A stretch of 64,000 nucleotides of DNA from an uncultured Sphingomonadales bacterium (GTDB lineage Bacteria; Pseudomonadota; Alphaproteobacteria; Sphingomonadales; Rhodothalassiaceae). The position numbers and the translations under genes were made by a program. This document shows, in pieces, positions 19,142 to 28,982 of the stretch. The stretch is taken from positions 1-64,000 of the forward strand of contig CANMND010000003.1 of NCBI GenBank assembly GCA_947499155.1, read 5' to 3'. Below the pieces are notes generated by a model that saw nothing but the letters and a program-made list of their open reading frames with translations, made no database searches and was not told the DNA's origin. Numbering within the stretch: position 1 is the first letter of the stretch; the number at the start of each line of letters is the position of its first letter.

Positions 19142-21808
19142 TTATGATTTTCCCGACAAGGCCGCCTGGGCTGCTGCCAAGCGGGCAATGGGAACCCGGA
19201 AAGGCGAGCAGGACACATAATCAAGGCCCAGTGACTGGCAAAAGTGGATCGAATCCGGATCGCCGCCATGTTCTCCGCAAATCCCGACTTTCAGACCCGA
19301 TTTGCCGATACGACCACGTTCAGTACCAAGCGCCATAAGTGCGCCCACGCCATCACGATCGATAGAGACGAACGGATCGCGGGTCAGAACGCCCTTTTCA
19401 ACATAAAGTGGCAGGAAGCTGCCCGCATCATCACGGCTGATTCCAAATGTGGTCTGGGTAAGATCGTTGGTTCCAAAGCTGAAGAAGTCCGCTTTTTGAG
19501 CAATCCGGTCAGCGATGAGTGTCGCACGGGGCAATTCGATCATCGTCCCGATCATATATTCAAGCCGTGACCCCTTTTCACTAAAGACATTCTCGGCCAC
19601 GTCCTCAATGCGCTTGCGCAGAATGCCAAGCTCTATCTCTGTCGCGACGAGTGGCACCATGATTTCAGGTGTGATCGTCTCGCCTTTCTCGGCTGCCACA
19701 ATAACAGCAGCTTCGAAAATAGCCCGGGCCTGCATCTCATAGATCTCAGGATAAGCAATACCGAGACGGCAACCGCGATGACCCAGCATCGGGTTGGATT
19801 CCGTCAACTCCTCAGCACGGCGGCGCAAATGCTCTGCATTCACACCCATGGCCTTGGCCACGGCTGCAAAATCCTTTTCTTCACGGGGCAAAAACTCATG
19901 AAGTGGTGGATCCAGCAGTCGTATTGTCACCGGCAAGCCGCGCATAATACGGAAAATCTCGATGAAATCGTCCCGCTGATAAGGCAGCAGCTTGGCCAGA
20001 GCCTGTTTGCGTCCCTCTTCACTGTCTGACAGGATCATGTGCCGAACAGCTGTGATCCGGTCACCATCAAAGAACATGTGCTCGGTCCGGCAAAGACCGA
20101 TACCTTCAGCACCGAAGTCACGGGCTGTTTGGGTGTCAAATGGGGTGTCTGCATTGGTTCGCACCGCCATGGTCCGATGACGGTCAGCCCAGATCATGAG
20201 TTGTGCAAAATCGCCGGCCAGTTCGGCTTTCGTCGTTGGCACCTCCCCAAGCATGACCTCTCCGGTGCTGCCATCAATTGTGATGACGTCGCCTTCATTG
20301 AGGGTGTGGTCTCCAACATACATCTTGCCGGCTTTAACATCGACGCGGATTGAGCCAGCCCCTGAAACGCAAGGGCGTCCCATTCCACGTGCGACCACTG
20401 CCGCGTGGCTGGTCATACCACCGCGCGCTGTCAGAATGCCACGTGCAGCATGCATGCCGTGAATATCTTCAGGACTGGTCTCGACACGAACGAGAATAAC
20501 GGCTTCACCCTCCTTAGCGCGTGCTTCGGCCACGTCAGCCGTAAAGGCAACGCCACCGGACGCGGCACCGGGAGATGCGGGCAGTCCGGTTGCGATCACA
20601 TTGCGCGGCGCTTTGGGGTCAAGTGTCGGATGCAAGAGCTGATCAAGTGCAGCAGGATCAACCCGCATCACCGCCTCTTCTTCGCTGATAAGTCCTTCTG
20701 AGACCATATCAACGGCAATTTTGAGGGCGGCCTTGGCCGTTCGTTTGCCGCTGCGGGTCTGAAGCATCCACAGCTTGCCATTCTGGATCGTGAATTCAAT
20801 GTCCTGCATATCGCAGTAATGCTGTTCAAGGCGCGCAAAAACCCGGGACAGTTCCTGATAGACCTCAGGCATGGCCTCTTCCATCGAGACCTTGTCGCAT
20901 TTACCGTTCTCGCGTGCGGCCTTTGTCAGATGGTGCGGCGTGCGAATACCTGCGACCACATCCTCACCCTGAGCATTGATCAGGAACTCGCCATATGTCT
21001 CGTTCTCGCCCGTTGATGGGTCGCGGGTAAATGCCACACCAGTTGCAGATGTTTCGCCCATATTGCCAAACACCATCGCCTGAACGTTAACAGCAGTCCC
21101 CCAGTCTTCTGGAATATTGTGCAAACGCCGATACGTTCTGGCACGGTCAATTTTCCATGATCCGAAAACTGCGGAAATCGCACCCCAGAGCTGCTCTTTG
21201 GGATCTTGCGGGAAAGGCTTGCCAAGAGCGTTTTGTACTTCCTGCTTGTACAGCTTGACCAGTTCACGCCAATCATCGGCATCAAGCTCGGTATCAAGCG
21301 TTACACCCTTTTCAGCCTTCAGGTTTTCCAAAGCCTCTTCAAACAGGTGATGAGCAACACCAAGCACCACGTCTCCGTACATCTGTATGAAGCGACGATA
21401 GCTGTCCCAGGCAAAGCGCTCATCGCCTGAACCTTCCGCAAGTCCCTTGACCGTCTCGTCATTGAGGCCAAGATTCAAAACGGTGTCCATCATCCCTGGC
21501 ATGGATACACGAGCACCTGAACGGACGGAGACAAGAAGCGGATTAGCCGAATCGCCAAATTTGGCACCAACGCTTTTTTCAATAGCGAGTAAAGCTGCTT
21601 CCACCTGATCTGTCAGATCATCCGGATAACGTTCTCCATGGGAATAATACCAGCTGCAAATCTCGGTTGTGATGGTAAATCCAGGTGGAACAGGCAAGCC
21701 AATTGAGGCCATTTCCGCCAGATTCGCTCCCTTTCCTCCAAGAAGATTCCGCATTTCGCGCGTGCCTTCCGCCACGCCATCTCCGAAACTATAAACCCAT
21801 TTCGTCAT
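19142..21808 (-). CDS. ppdK: Pyruvate, phosphate dikinase
   Basis: An 888-residue enzyme that interconverts pyruvate + ATP + Pi with phosphoenolpyruvate + AMP + PPi. The N-terminal ATP-grasp part has [16 protein letters not shown]. The phosphohistidine domain has [20 protein letters not shown] (catalytic His). The C-terminal TIM barrel has [19 protein letters not shown] and the catalytic Cys in [12 protein letters not shown]. Length is normal for bacterial PPDK. The ATG at 21808 ([11 protein letters not shown]) is the family start. Its upstream gap contains unusual repeated boxes. Confidence 0.97.
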   Translation of the reverse strand: MTKWVYSFGDGVAEGTREMRNLLGGKGANLAEMASIGLPVPPGFTITTEICSWYYSHGERYPDDLTDQVEAALLAIEKSVGAKFGDSANPLLVSVRSGARVSMPGMMDTVLNLGLNDETVKGLAEGSGDERFAWDSYRRFIQMYGDVVLGVAHHLFEEALENLKAEKGVTLDTELDADDWRELVKLYKQEVQNALGKPFPQDPKEQLWGAISAVFGSWKIDRARTYRRLHNIPEDWGTAVNVQAMVFGNMGETSATGVAFTRDPSTGENETYGEFLINAQGEDVVAGIRTPHHLTKAARENGKCDKVSMEEAMPEVYQELSRVFARLEQHYCDMQDIEFTIQNGKLWMLQTRSGKRTAKAALKIAVDMVSEGLISEEEAVMRVDPAALDQLLHPTLDPKAPRNVIATGLPASPGAASGGVAFTADVAEARAKEGEAVILVRVETSPEDIHGMHAARGILTARGGMTSHAAVVARGMGRPCVSGAGSIRVDVKAGKMYVGDHTLNEGDVITIDGSTGEVMLGEVPTTKAELAGDFAQLMIWADRHRTMAVRTNADTPFDTQTARDFGAEGIGLCRTEHMFFDGDRITAVRHMILSDSEEGRKQALAKLLPYQRDDFIEIFRIMRGLPVTIRLLDPPLHEFLPREEKDFAAVAKAMGVNAEHLRRRAEELTESNPMLGHRGCRLGIAYPEIYEMQARAIFEAAVIVAAEKGETITPEIMVPLVATEIELGILRKRIEDVAENVFSEKGSRLEYMIGTMIELPRATLIADRIAQKADFFSFGTNDLTQTTFGISRDDAGSFLPLYVEKGVLTRDPFVSIDRDGVGALMALGTERGRIGKSGLKVGICGEHGGDPDSIHFCQSLGLDYVSCSPFRVPIARLAAAQAALSGKS

Positions 21809-21948
21809 GATGATCGCATTCCCGTTCTGCTGTACTGCCACGAATTGCCCAATGCATCGCCGTGTCGTTTGGTTTGATACCGCCTTAATGCCGCGCAGGC
21901 CAACCGTCTGCCAGCACTATTTTTCGCAAGTGCACAAAATGCCGCGCC

Positions 21949-21989
21949 TTACGGGCAAAAATCCGACATTACGGCAAAAATACCCGTAA
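21949..21989. promoter_or_regulatory. Repeated boxes upstream of ppdK
   Basis: On the plus strand, TTACGGGCAAAAAT (21949-21962) and TTACGGCAAAAAT (21969-21981) are direct repeats 20 bp apart, followed by the inverted half CCCGTAA (21983-21989). They sit about 140-180 bp upstream of the ppdK start and just after the yqgE stop. Two-turn spacing suggests protein binding on one DNA face; the regulator is unknown. Confidence 0.45.
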
Positions 21990-22015
21990 GAAGAGGAATT
22001 CAATCATATTGAAGA

Positions 22016-22582
22016 TCAAGCATGCCCGGAAAAAGACGAAAGCATGGAGACGTCAATCCCCATCATCGCCATTGCACGTGGCCACATAATGCTGGCCGCA
22101 GTGGAAAATATGATCTCTTCGTCAGATGGACAGGTGAGCCATCCATTTTCCTGAATCTCGTTTTCAAGCTGGCCGGGCGACCATCCGGCATATCCCAGAG
22201 CCAGAATATGCTGGCGGGGACCATTGCCTTCTGCAATCGCTTTTAAAATGTCCACCGTCGCCGTCAAGGCCACTGTCTCGCTGACGACCAGAGTGCTGTC
22301 CTGAATAAAGTCAGCTGTGTGGAGAACAAAGCCGCGCCCCGTTTCCACTGGACCGCCCGACAAAATGGGTATGTCATGCAAGGGGCCGGATATAGAAATA
22401 TCCAGTTGTTCCAGAAGTTCCTGGAATGTAAGGGCTGACAGGGGATGGTTTATGACAAGCCCCATGGCTCCTTCATCTGAATGAGAACACACATAGACAA
22501 CCGCCCGATCGAATCTGGGATCGGACATGCCTGGCATTGCCAGCAACAGGTCGCCTTCGAAAAAACCGCCTTCTTTCTTCAA
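22016..22582 (-). CDS. YqgE/AlgH family protein (UPF0301)
   Basis: A 188-residue protein that matches the YqgE family: GDLLLAMPGMSDPRFDRAVV, VCSHSDEGAMGLVINHP, ILSGGPVETGRGFVLH and ALGYAGWSPGQLENEI. Function is not established; it is a conserved cytoplasmic protein sometimes linked to alginate regulation. The frame starts with TTG (22580-22582) close to AAGGGTGACAAGGA; no better start was found. Confidence 0.92.
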   Translation of the reverse strand: MKKEGGFFEGDLLLAMPGMSDPRFDRAVVYVCSHSDEGAMGLVINHPLSALTFQELLEQLDISISGPLHDIPILSGGPVETGRGFVLHTADFIQDSTLVVSETVALTATVDILKAIAEGNGPRQHILALGYAGWSPGQLENEIQENGWLTCPSDEEIIFSTAASIMWPRAMAMMGIDVSMLSSFSGHA

Positions 22583-22845
22583 TCCTTGTCACCCTTATTC
22601 TTGTGATTCCCCAAGCAGCACTCACAATCCTTTCATAATGTGAGTTCATTTTCCCCAAACGACAAGGCTGCACATGCAGGATTCGTTACGACACACTATC
22701 TTTATACTCTGAATGAGGCATGGGGTCCCTATCTGACCAAATCGATTATATCTGGCAATTTTTCTTGGGTTTTCCCTTGTATCCAGTGAAATAGCTTCTA
22801 TTTGAAATGTTCCGCACACTTCACGTTAACAAGTAGGAAACTATC
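22583..22845. promoter_or_regulatory. Divergent promoter region yqgE / dps
   Basis: About 260 bases between divergent genes. The dps side has TAGGAAAC before the ATG. I found no confident OxyR or Fur box. No small gene was seen. Confidence 0.4.
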
Positions 22846-23316
22846 ATGAAAATAGATATAGGTCTTGATGAAACAGCCCGGATTAAAGTCGCGGATGGCC
22901 TCAAGATTCTGCTTGCTGACAGCTACGCGCTTTATCTTAAAACCCATAATTATCACTGGAACGTCACCGGACCTTTGTTTAAAGCCATCCATGAATTGAC
23001 TGAAGAACAATATCTGGCCCTGGCAGCCGCAGTTGATGAGATTGCTGAACGAATCCGTATGCTGGGCGTCAAGGCACCGGGCAGCTTTTCAGCCTTCAAG
23101 AAGCTGACCAGCATCAGTGACGCAGACGAAAATTTTGATGCAAACAAAATGCTTGCCGATCTGGTCACAAGCCATGAAGCCGTAATCAAAACTGCCAGGG
23201 ATTTGCTTCCGGTCGCAGACAAGGCAAAAGACGAGACCACGCTTGCCCTCATAGATGAACGTCTTGCTGCCCATGAAAAGCAGGCATGGATGTTGCGAAG
23301 CCTTCTCGGAAAATAA
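22846..23316 (+). CDS. dps: Dps-family DNA-protection ferritin
   Basis: A 156-residue four-helix protein. Dps assembles into dodecamers that oxidise and store iron and protect DNA. The ferroxidase motif at the dimer interface is seen in THNYHWNVTGPLFKAIHELT (His34/His37 region) and the following helix EEQYLALAAAVDEIAERIR. Length is typical. TAGGAAAC precedes the start. It is monocistronic between yqgE (divergent) and pgsA. Confidence 0.93.
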   Translation: MKIDIGLDETARIKVADGLKILLADSYALYLKTHNYHWNVTGPLFKAIHELTEEQYLALAAAVDEIAERIRMLGVKAPGSFSAFKKLTSISDADENFDANKMLADLVTSHEAVIKTARDLLPVADKAKDETTLALIDERLAAHEKQAWMLRSLLGK

Positions 23317-23509
23317 GCTGTAATAACAGCCCTCTTTGCATAATTTATGACGTTGGCCGTCGGGTCTTCGTTATAAGTTGTGCGGCCAAAAAAAAGTGCC
23401 CGCAGGATATTTCTTCGCGACTTGCGGTAAAGGTTGGTTGACCCTTGTCGAGCAAGGTTGCACCCTGACCGGTATACCCAAACTCAGGAACAGCTTTAAA
23501 GCCCGGCTC

Positions 23510-24091
23510 ATGTCACAAATACCTAATATTCTCACCCTGTCGCGCATATTCGCTATCCCGTTACTGGTTGCTGCTTTTTTTATGGCACAACCGCTTGGGA
23601 GCTGGATTGCCTTCATTTTGTTCACTCTTGCAGGCATCACTGATTATTTTGATGGCATGCTGGCACGCAGACTGAATGTGGTCAGCCCCATGGGACGTTT
23701 TCTTGATCCCATTGCTGACAAACTGATGGTTGGCGCCGTCATCGTCATGCTGGTGGCGGTACAATGGGTGGACGGCATTCATGTCATTGCCGCCGTCATC
23801 ATCCTGCTGCGGGAACTGCTTGTTTCAGGCCTTAGGGAATATCTGGCAGAGCTCAGTGTGTCCGTCCCTGTGACCAAGCTGGCCAAGTGGAAGACCACGG
23901 CCCAGATGATTGCACTGGGCGCTCTTGCCTGGACCATGGGTGGCGCAGAGCTGGGTCTTCCAGCGCAGGAAGTCGGGCTGATTTGCCTTTGGATAGCGGC
24001 CATTCTCACCATGGTCACCGGCTATGACTATCTCAGGTCGGGTATTATCCATATGAGCAGCAAGGTTCAGGACGGCGAGCTAAAAGAATGA
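23510..24091 (+). CDS. pgsA: CDP-diacylglycerol-glycerol-3-phosphate 3-phosphatidyltransferase
   Basis: A 193-residue inner-membrane enzyme that makes phosphatidylglycerol phosphate. The CDP-alcohol phosphotransferase signature D-x2-D-G-x2-A-R-x8-G-x3-D-x3-D is complete (from DYFDGMLARR to GRFLDPIADK), surrounded by about five hydrophobic helices. The ATG at 23510 (MSQIPNILTLSR) is the family start; an upstream in-frame ATG would add an unrelated cysteine-rich extension. The stop overlaps moaD by four bases. Confidence 0.95.
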   Translation: MSQIPNILTLSRIFAIPLLVAAFFMAQPLGSWIAFILFTLAGITDYFDGMLARRLNVVSPMGRFLDPIADKLMVGAVIVMLVAVQWVDGIHVIAAVIILLRELLVSGLREYLAELSVSVPVTKLAKWKTTAQMIALGALAWTMGGAELGLPAQEVGLICLWIAAILTMVTGYDYLRSGIIHMSSKVQDGELKE

Positions 24092-24339
24092 CGGTTGTCT
24101 ACTTCGCCTGGGTGAGAGAACAGGTAGGCAGTGGCCGTGAGGAATTCCCGCTGCCTGATGACGTCACAACACTTGACGGCTTGCTTGACTGGCTCACACA
24201 TAAAAGCCCTGGCCATAAACAGGCTCTGTCAGACCGTAATGGTCTGCGCTTTGCTGTCAATCTTGATTATGCAGACCCACAAAGCCCCATCAGTGATAAG
24301 GACGAGATAGCAATTTTTCCTCCAGTCACCGGGGGCTAA
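24088..24339 (+). CDS. moaD: Molybdopterin synthase sulfur carrier subunit MoaD
   Basis: An 83-residue ubiquitin-fold protein ending in the required Gly-Gly (IFPPVTGG), which is thiocarboxylated and donates sulfur to precursor Z. The start overlaps the pgsA stop (ATGA) and moaE follows two bases after the stop, so the three genes are translated together. Confidence 0.95.
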   Translation: MTVVYFAWVREQVGSGREEFPLPDDVTTLDGLLDWLTHKSPGHKQALSDRNGLRFAVNLDYADPQSPISDKDEIAIFPPVTGG

Positions 24340-24341
24340 CC

Positions 24342-24797
24342 ATGGTTACAGTCCGCGTCCAGACCGCACCTTTTGACCAGGCCAACGAAATTGATGCGCT
24401 CCTTGACAGTCAAAAGGGTGGAGGCGGCCTTGTAACATTTCAGGGACTGGTACGAATGAAAAATGGGCCTGTCAGCATTAGAAGCTTAACGCTCGAAATT
24501 TATCCTGGCATGACGGAACGGGTCGTCTCCCGGTTCGCGCATGAAGCCAAAGAGCGCTTCCATCTTGATGCTTGTCTTGTCATCCATCGCTATGGACGCC
24601 TGCTGCCTGGCGAGCCCATTGTACTGGTAGCAACACACGCCCCCCACCGACAGGCCGCCTTTGAGAGTGCGTGCTATATAATGGACCATCTAAAAACCAG
24701 GGCCCCCTTCTGGAAATATGAAGAGACTGACCGGGGCGGACGCTGGATAGAACAAAACAGCGCTGATATAGACGCGGTGCGAAGCTGGCATGCCTGA
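24342..24797 (+). CDS. moaE: Molybdopterin synthase catalytic subunit MoaE
   Basis: A 151-residue protein that with MoaD converts precursor Z to molybdopterin. Family features are GGLVTFQGLVRMKN, LTLEIYPGMTE, HRYGRLLPGEPIVLVAT, HRQAAFESACYIMDHLKTRA and the catalytic lysine region PFWKYEE. GGGGG before the ATG lies inside the moaD end. It ends 3 bp from the convergent EAL gene, with no visible terminator between them. Confidence 0.95.
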   Translation: MVTVRVQTAPFDQANEIDALLDSQKGGGGLVTFQGLVRMKNGPVSIRSLTLEIYPGMTERVVSRFAHEAKERFHLDACLVIHRYGRLLPGEPIVLVATHAPHRQAAFESACYIMDHLKTRAPFWKYEETDRGGRWIEQNSADIDAVRSWHA

Positions 24798-24800
24798 CCG

Positions 24801-27047
24801 TCAGCGTTCGTCTGGCGCAACTTCCAAAGTCCCCTTTTCCAAAAATACGTACAACTTTTCCTCTTCCAGGGGACGGCAAACTTCATAGCCCTGTACCCTG
24901 TCACATTTCTCTTCTCGTAGCATGGCCAGGGTCTCCCGATCTTCGACCCCTTCAGCCACCACAACCAGACCAATCTCGTGGGCGAGTTGAATAGTGGAGC
25001 GTATAATGGCCCTGTCTTTCGAGCTGTGGCGCATTCGCGAGACGAAAAGCCTGTCTATTTTGACTTCGTCGGCCGGGAACTCACTGAGATAGGACATGGA
25101 CGAAAAGCCGGTTCCGAAATCATCAATCGATACTTTCACACCCAGGCGCCGCAATCGTGTCAATGTGAACTGCACCATTTCAGGATCTTCAGTGAACGCT
25201 GTTTCCGTCAGTTCAACCATAAACTGGCTGGCGGGGCACTTGTTCCTGTCAAGGCAGGAGGCAATCTTGTCATAGATATCCGCACCTTCAAGATCATGTA
25301 CTGACAGATTGACGCTAACCCCTACAGGACGTCCTTCTGATGCCATGCGTGCGCACAGTGATGCCGCATTATTCAGTACAAAGTCGGTCACTTTCCCGAT
25401 CAGGCCTGCCTGTTCAATAAGTGGAATGAATTTTCCAGGAGGCACGGATCCCAATATGGGATGTTGCCAGCGTATCAAGGATTCCAGGCCAACAATCGCA
25501 CCACTCGCCACACTCATTTGTGGCTGATAAACAACCGACAGGCCGTCCACCTCCCCTTGACGAAACGCTCTGACAATACGTGTGTCGATCGGATCTGGCT
25601 CCATTGTACTATTATAAACCAACCACTTCCGATGGCGGACAGTGCATTGTGACAAAGCGGTTTCGGCAAAATGAGAAAAATCATCCAAACGCTGTGCGCC
25701 CACAGGAATCCTGGCAATTCCGCACATGACATCTGAGACCACATCCATAGACGGGACTTCGACTGGATCAAGCAGGGTGTAATGGCCAAGCCTGAATATC
25801 GGGCGTTCTGACAACACACCAAAATAGCCGCGACCGAAATAGCCGATCGCGCGATAATTCTGCTCTCGCAAACGATCAGCGAAAATTGATACCAGGGCGG
25901 CTACAGCCGAGACACCATGGATCTGTACGGTGCTTTCAAAATCACTCAGGCAAATAATAGCATATTTCCAGCGTTTCCGGTCTGTGTCTGCCCCCCGAAG
26001 AATATTTTCTAATTGCCGCGAAAACAGATCAACTCCCGGCATTCCCGTTCTGGAATCATGATAGGCAATCAGTGACTCAGTTATTGGGCCAAAATCTGCA
26101 CCCTCCCGGGCCGCGGCTCTAACCACATGATAATACCACCAAAAAGCACCCGCGGCGGCAAACAAGAGCAAGCCTGCACTCAGCGCAATATATGGTGCAA
26201 CCAATGCTATTCTATAACCAAAACTGGCAGAGTGGGGTTCCAGCTCATCTTTCCACTGTTCAAAAACAGCGTCATAATCCCCATCGTTCAGAAGTTTTTC
26301 CAGAGATTGGTTCACCCACTCAGCCAGCTCTGTCCGGTCTTTTCTGGTAGCAAATGCGTAGCCTTCTGACCAAAAGGGCATGCCGTAGCGCTCGATCGCC
26401 AACTTGTGTGTGCTGATGAGTCCATTGGCAACAGGAACGGCAATGACCGCCACATCCGCATCGCCGTTTATCACCGCGTGCAATGTTTCCAGAGTTCCGT
26501 CCATACCAAGCACTTTGACATCAGAGTACAATGTCGCAAGCCGTTCTTGTGCAAATGACTGATCTTCAACGGCAACACGCAGTCCCGACAGATTATCCAG
26601 GCCAGTCAGACCATGCAGGCCGGGTTTTGCAAAAATCGCATGTTTGAAAAAATAAAAAGGCTTAGAAAAAGTATAGCGCGTCTCCCGGTCGGGAGAGACA
26701 AACATCGGCAGGATATCGATGCTCCCGTCATCCAGTGCCGAGACAAGCTCTGCCCATGTACCGGTAACATGAACCAAGCGCCTTTCACCCTGTTTTGCCA
26801 AGGCTCTCTCAAGATCAACAATGAATCCTTTGGCTTCGCCTGACTGTGTGACCCACTCAAAGGGACTATAATTACTGTCACCACCAAATCTCACTAAATC
26901 GACACGTTCGATGGTTGACTTGGTCTTTGCACCATCAGGGTCAGTCAGGGGTTCTGCACCCAGATGGTTTGCCAGCGCGATCACCGGCATAACTAAAAGC
27001 AATACAGCGCAGAGAGTTACAGATCGGATAACCCACACAAAATGCAT
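24801..27047 (-). CDS. Periplasmic-binding-domain sensor with degenerate GGDEF and EAL domains
   Basis: A 748-residue membrane signalling protein. It has an N-terminal signal/anchor (about 8-26), a periplasmic family-3 solute-binding domain (about 45-270, with FGGDSNYSPFEWV and GFIVDLERAL), a transmembrane helix (about 280-305), a GGDEF-like domain (about 325-460) and an EAL domain (about 480-735). The GGDEF signature is replaced by GRGYF, so diguanylate cyclase activity is unlikely. EAL residues are mostly kept: ESLIRW (EAL reads ESL), ELTETAF, DDFGTG, KIDRLF and AEGVED. It is therefore a likely c-di-GMP phosphodiesterase controlled by a small amino-acid-like ligand. Convergent with moaE. 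Confidence 0.9.
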   Translation of the reverse strand: MHFVWVIRSVTLCAVLLLVMPVIALANHLGAEPLTDPDGAKTKSTIERVDLVRFGGDSNYSPFEWVTQSGEAKGFIVDLERALAKQGERRLVHVTGTWAELVSALDDGSIDILPMFVSPDRETRYTFSKPFYFFKHAIFAKPGLHGLTGLDNLSGLRVAVEDQSFAQERLATLYSDVKVLGMDGTLETLHAVINGDADVAVIAVPVANGLISTHKLAIERYGMPFWSEGYAFATRKDRTELAEWVNQSLEKLLNDGDYDAVFEQWKDELEPHSASFGYRIALVAPYIALSAGLLLFAAAGAFWWYYHVVRAAAREGADFGPITESLIAYHDSRTGMPGVDLFSRQLENILRGADTDRKRWKYAIICLSDFESTVQIHGVSAVAALVSIFADRLREQNYRAIGYFGRGYFGVLSERPIFRLGHYTLLDPVEVPSMDVVSDVMCGIARIPVGAQRLDDFSHFAETALSQCTVRHRKWLVYNSTMEPDPIDTRIVRAFRQGEVDGLSVVYQPQMSVASGAIVGLESLIRWQHPILGSVPPGKFIPLIEQAGLIGKVTDFVLNNAASLCARMASEGRPVGVSVNLSVHDLEGADIYDKIASCLDRNKCPASQFMVELTETAFTEDPEMVQFTLTRLRRLGVKVSIDDFGTGFSSMSYLSEFPADEVKIDRLFVSRMRHSSKDRAIIRSTIQLAHEIGLVVVAEGVEDRETLAMLREEKCDRVQGYEVCRPLEEEKLYVFLEKGTLEVAPDER

Positions 27048-27225
27048 ATACTATCGCCCACTTGCAAACCCCTGAGAGAATATATTGCCATTTCACTAAT
27101 TAATATTTAACTCCCAAACAACGGTAAAATTTTAACGGTATCATGACTCCAAGAATTCCCCATCGATCGTATAGGTTGTTGATGAGTTGCGCTTACATCA
27201 CCAAGTTTTTGACTTTTATTGCGTC

Positions 27226-27975
27226 TTAAGCATCGACTGTTCCATTAGCATCCTCTTGAGCATGGGGTTTTCGCTCACAATGGGATGGTGTTAACCGTCT
27301 GGCCAACCACTCTGCACGGTCAAGGGAGCGGTCCAGAGCGACCATGGTTTTATCAAGTTCTGCACTTTCATCTGTTAGCCAGACCCGCGACACCGGCAAC
27401 ATAACCCCAGCCATGAAGGCATTGACCCTGGCAAAACCCAAGGGTCCACTTGTCCTGATTCCCGCGCCTGACAGTGCCTGCACGGAGGCCATCATCATGG
27501 CCTTCATGCCCGTTGCTGCCAAAATAGGGTCATAAGGGGCAGAACGCGCTAGTTCCTTGATAGCGGATGTCCATGGGCGGGCCGCATCAAAACGAGCCAT
27601 AAGTAAGGCAAACAGGCGATCACGAATCGGATCATCCGGCGCGAAGTCAGCCTTTTCTTCCAGCATGATTGCGTTAAGCCTGCGGGACGCTGCTACCACC
27701 ACCGAGGCAAGGCCGCCAAATTCACGGGCAAACGCAATCTCGGACACATCGGCTGCGGCGGTCACATCCTCAATGCGGGTTTGCCGCCACCCTTTCTCTG
27801 TGATCAGACGCAAAGTCTCATCAATCACGCACGTACGGATCGACGCTTCACTGTTCATGGCTGCTGATGTTTTTGCCTTCGTGCCTGAGGCAGGCTTTGC
27901 ACGTGCCTTCGGTTTTGCAGATGGATCTTTTTTGGTTTTATCGTCTTTTGTGCTCTTGCCTTTGGATTGAGACAT
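27226..27975 (-). CDS. TetR-family regulator with lysine-rich N-terminal tail
   Basis: A 249-residue protein. Residues 1-50 are a low-complexity K/S/A/P tail (SKGKSTKDDKTKKDPSAKPK). A TetR helix-turn-helix follows (about 52-100, IDETLRLITEKGWRQTRIED and VTAAADVSEIAFAREFGG), then a helical ligand-binding domain. A perfect AAGGAGAG precedes the ATG at 27975, which makes the long tail real and excludes the 65-codon upstream extension. It lies 61 bp downstream of proC on the same strand. The tail may give non-specific DNA binding; target genes are unknown. Confidence 0.85.
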   Translation of the reverse strand: MSQSKGKSTKDDKTKKDPSAKPKARAKPASGTKAKTSAAMNSEASIRTCVIDETLRLITEKGWRQTRIEDVTAAADVSEIAFAREFGGLASVVVAASRRLNAIMLEEKADFAPDDPIRDRLFALLMARFDAARPWTSAIKELARSAPYDPILAATGMKAMMMASVQALSGAGIRTSGPLGFARVNAFMAGVMLPVSRVWLTDESAELDKTMVALDRSLDRAEWLARRLTPSHCERKPHAQEDANGTVDA

Positions 27976-28036
27976 GTAACTCTCCTTCTTTGGACCAGAT
28001 GAGACACACGCAGATACTGGACCTGTTTTAAGCAGT

Positions 28037-28858
28037 TTATCCAGCCAATTCACGTGACCGGCGGGCTGCGGCCTTGATAGCACGTCCCACGAGCGCACCC
28101 AGGCCATCAGCGGCTCGCAGGACCGCAAGAGCTGCGGCTGTCGTCCCACCTGGACTTGTAACCTGCTCACGCAAGTCGCCGGGGTCAGTATCCTTCCTTT
28201 TGGCCATTAAATGGGCCGCGCCAATAACCGTCTGGCGGGCAAGCCTCATGGCCACATCGTCGGGCAGACCCTCAGCCCGCCCTGCTGCTGCCATGGCTTC
28301 TGTCATCGCAAAGATATAGGCAGGCCCACTTCCGGACACGGCCGTAACCGCATCCATCAGGTCCTCGTCATTTATCCAGAGCATTGATCCAGTTGCACCA
28401 AGCAGGGCAGTCGCAAGCATGTGGTGCCGCTCATTGACCTGCCGCCCGGCTACTGCGGCTGTTATGCCATGGCCAATTTCTGACGGCGTATTGGGCATGG
28501 CCCTCACTGCACTTTCAAAAACTGTTTCCAGCCGGTTGAGCCTGACGCCGGCTGCGACCGATATGACCAGAATATTCCGATCACCAAAATGTGCTAGCGC
28601 TGGCAAGACTGAATCAATCACACCCGGCTTCACCGCCAGAACAATCGCGGCCGGGGTTATTTCCGCTGGCAGATCCTGAGCCGATGTCAGGTGTCGCGCC
28701 CCCTGGGGGAATTTTGACGGGGTTGAGGGATTAATTCCGATCAACGCCTTTTCCGACAGTCCATTCTTCAGCCAGCCGTGCACCATGGCTTGACCCATGC
28801 GCCCGCAGCCAACCAGCACAAGAGGATGTTCGGCATCAAAAATTTCAGATAAGTGCAT
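28037..28858 (-). CDS. proC: Pyrroline-5-carboxylate reductase
   Basis: A 273-residue NAD(P)H-dependent enzyme, last step of proline synthesis. It has a Rossmann motif LVLVGCGRMGQAMVHGW, AVKPGVIDSVLPAL, RAMPNTPSEIGHGITA and the conserved C-terminal signature TAVSGSGPAYIFAMTEAM plus EQVTSPGGTTAAAL. The ATG at 28858 has GGTGGAG upstream. The frame runs on toward 29056, but that extension is not protein-like and covers the structured region discussed separately. Confidence 0.96.
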   Translation of the reverse strand: MHLSEIFDAEHPLVLVGCGRMGQAMVHGWLKNGLSEKALIGINPSTPSKFPQGARHLTSAQDLPAEITPAAIVLAVKPGVIDSVLPALAHFGDRNILVISVAAGVRLNRLETVFESAVRAMPNTPSEIGHGITAAVAGRQVNERHHMLATALLGATGSMLWINDEDLMDAVTAVSGSGPAYIFAMTEAMAAAGRAEGLPDDVAMRLARQTVIGAAHLMAKRKDTDPGDLREQVTSPGGTTAAALAVLRAADGLGALVGRAIKAAARRSRELAG

Positions 28859-28930
28859 CACCAATTCTCCACCTGCAGCTATAACACTCCTATAGCATAG
28901 GCATTTGGGGGGCGGAGCAAGAATGGGAAT

Positions 28931-28959
28931 AAAAAAAAGGCGGGCTACAAGAGCCCGCC
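28931..28959 (-). terminator. Rho-independent terminator on the minus strand
   Basis: On the minus strand: stem GGCGGGCT, loop CTTGT, stem AGCCCGCC, then eight Ts. It lies 72 bp upstream of the proC start, so it ends a transcript coming from the lysR side or a separate small RNA. Confidence 0.85.
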
Positions 28960-28982
28960 AAAGTTCAACATAGGGAGGTTTC

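Noticed and set aside
22583-22845. OxyR or Fur box before dps
   Set aside because: Some ATAG/CTAT pieces occur (ATAGCTTCTAT) but not with the required spacing, so no box is claimed.
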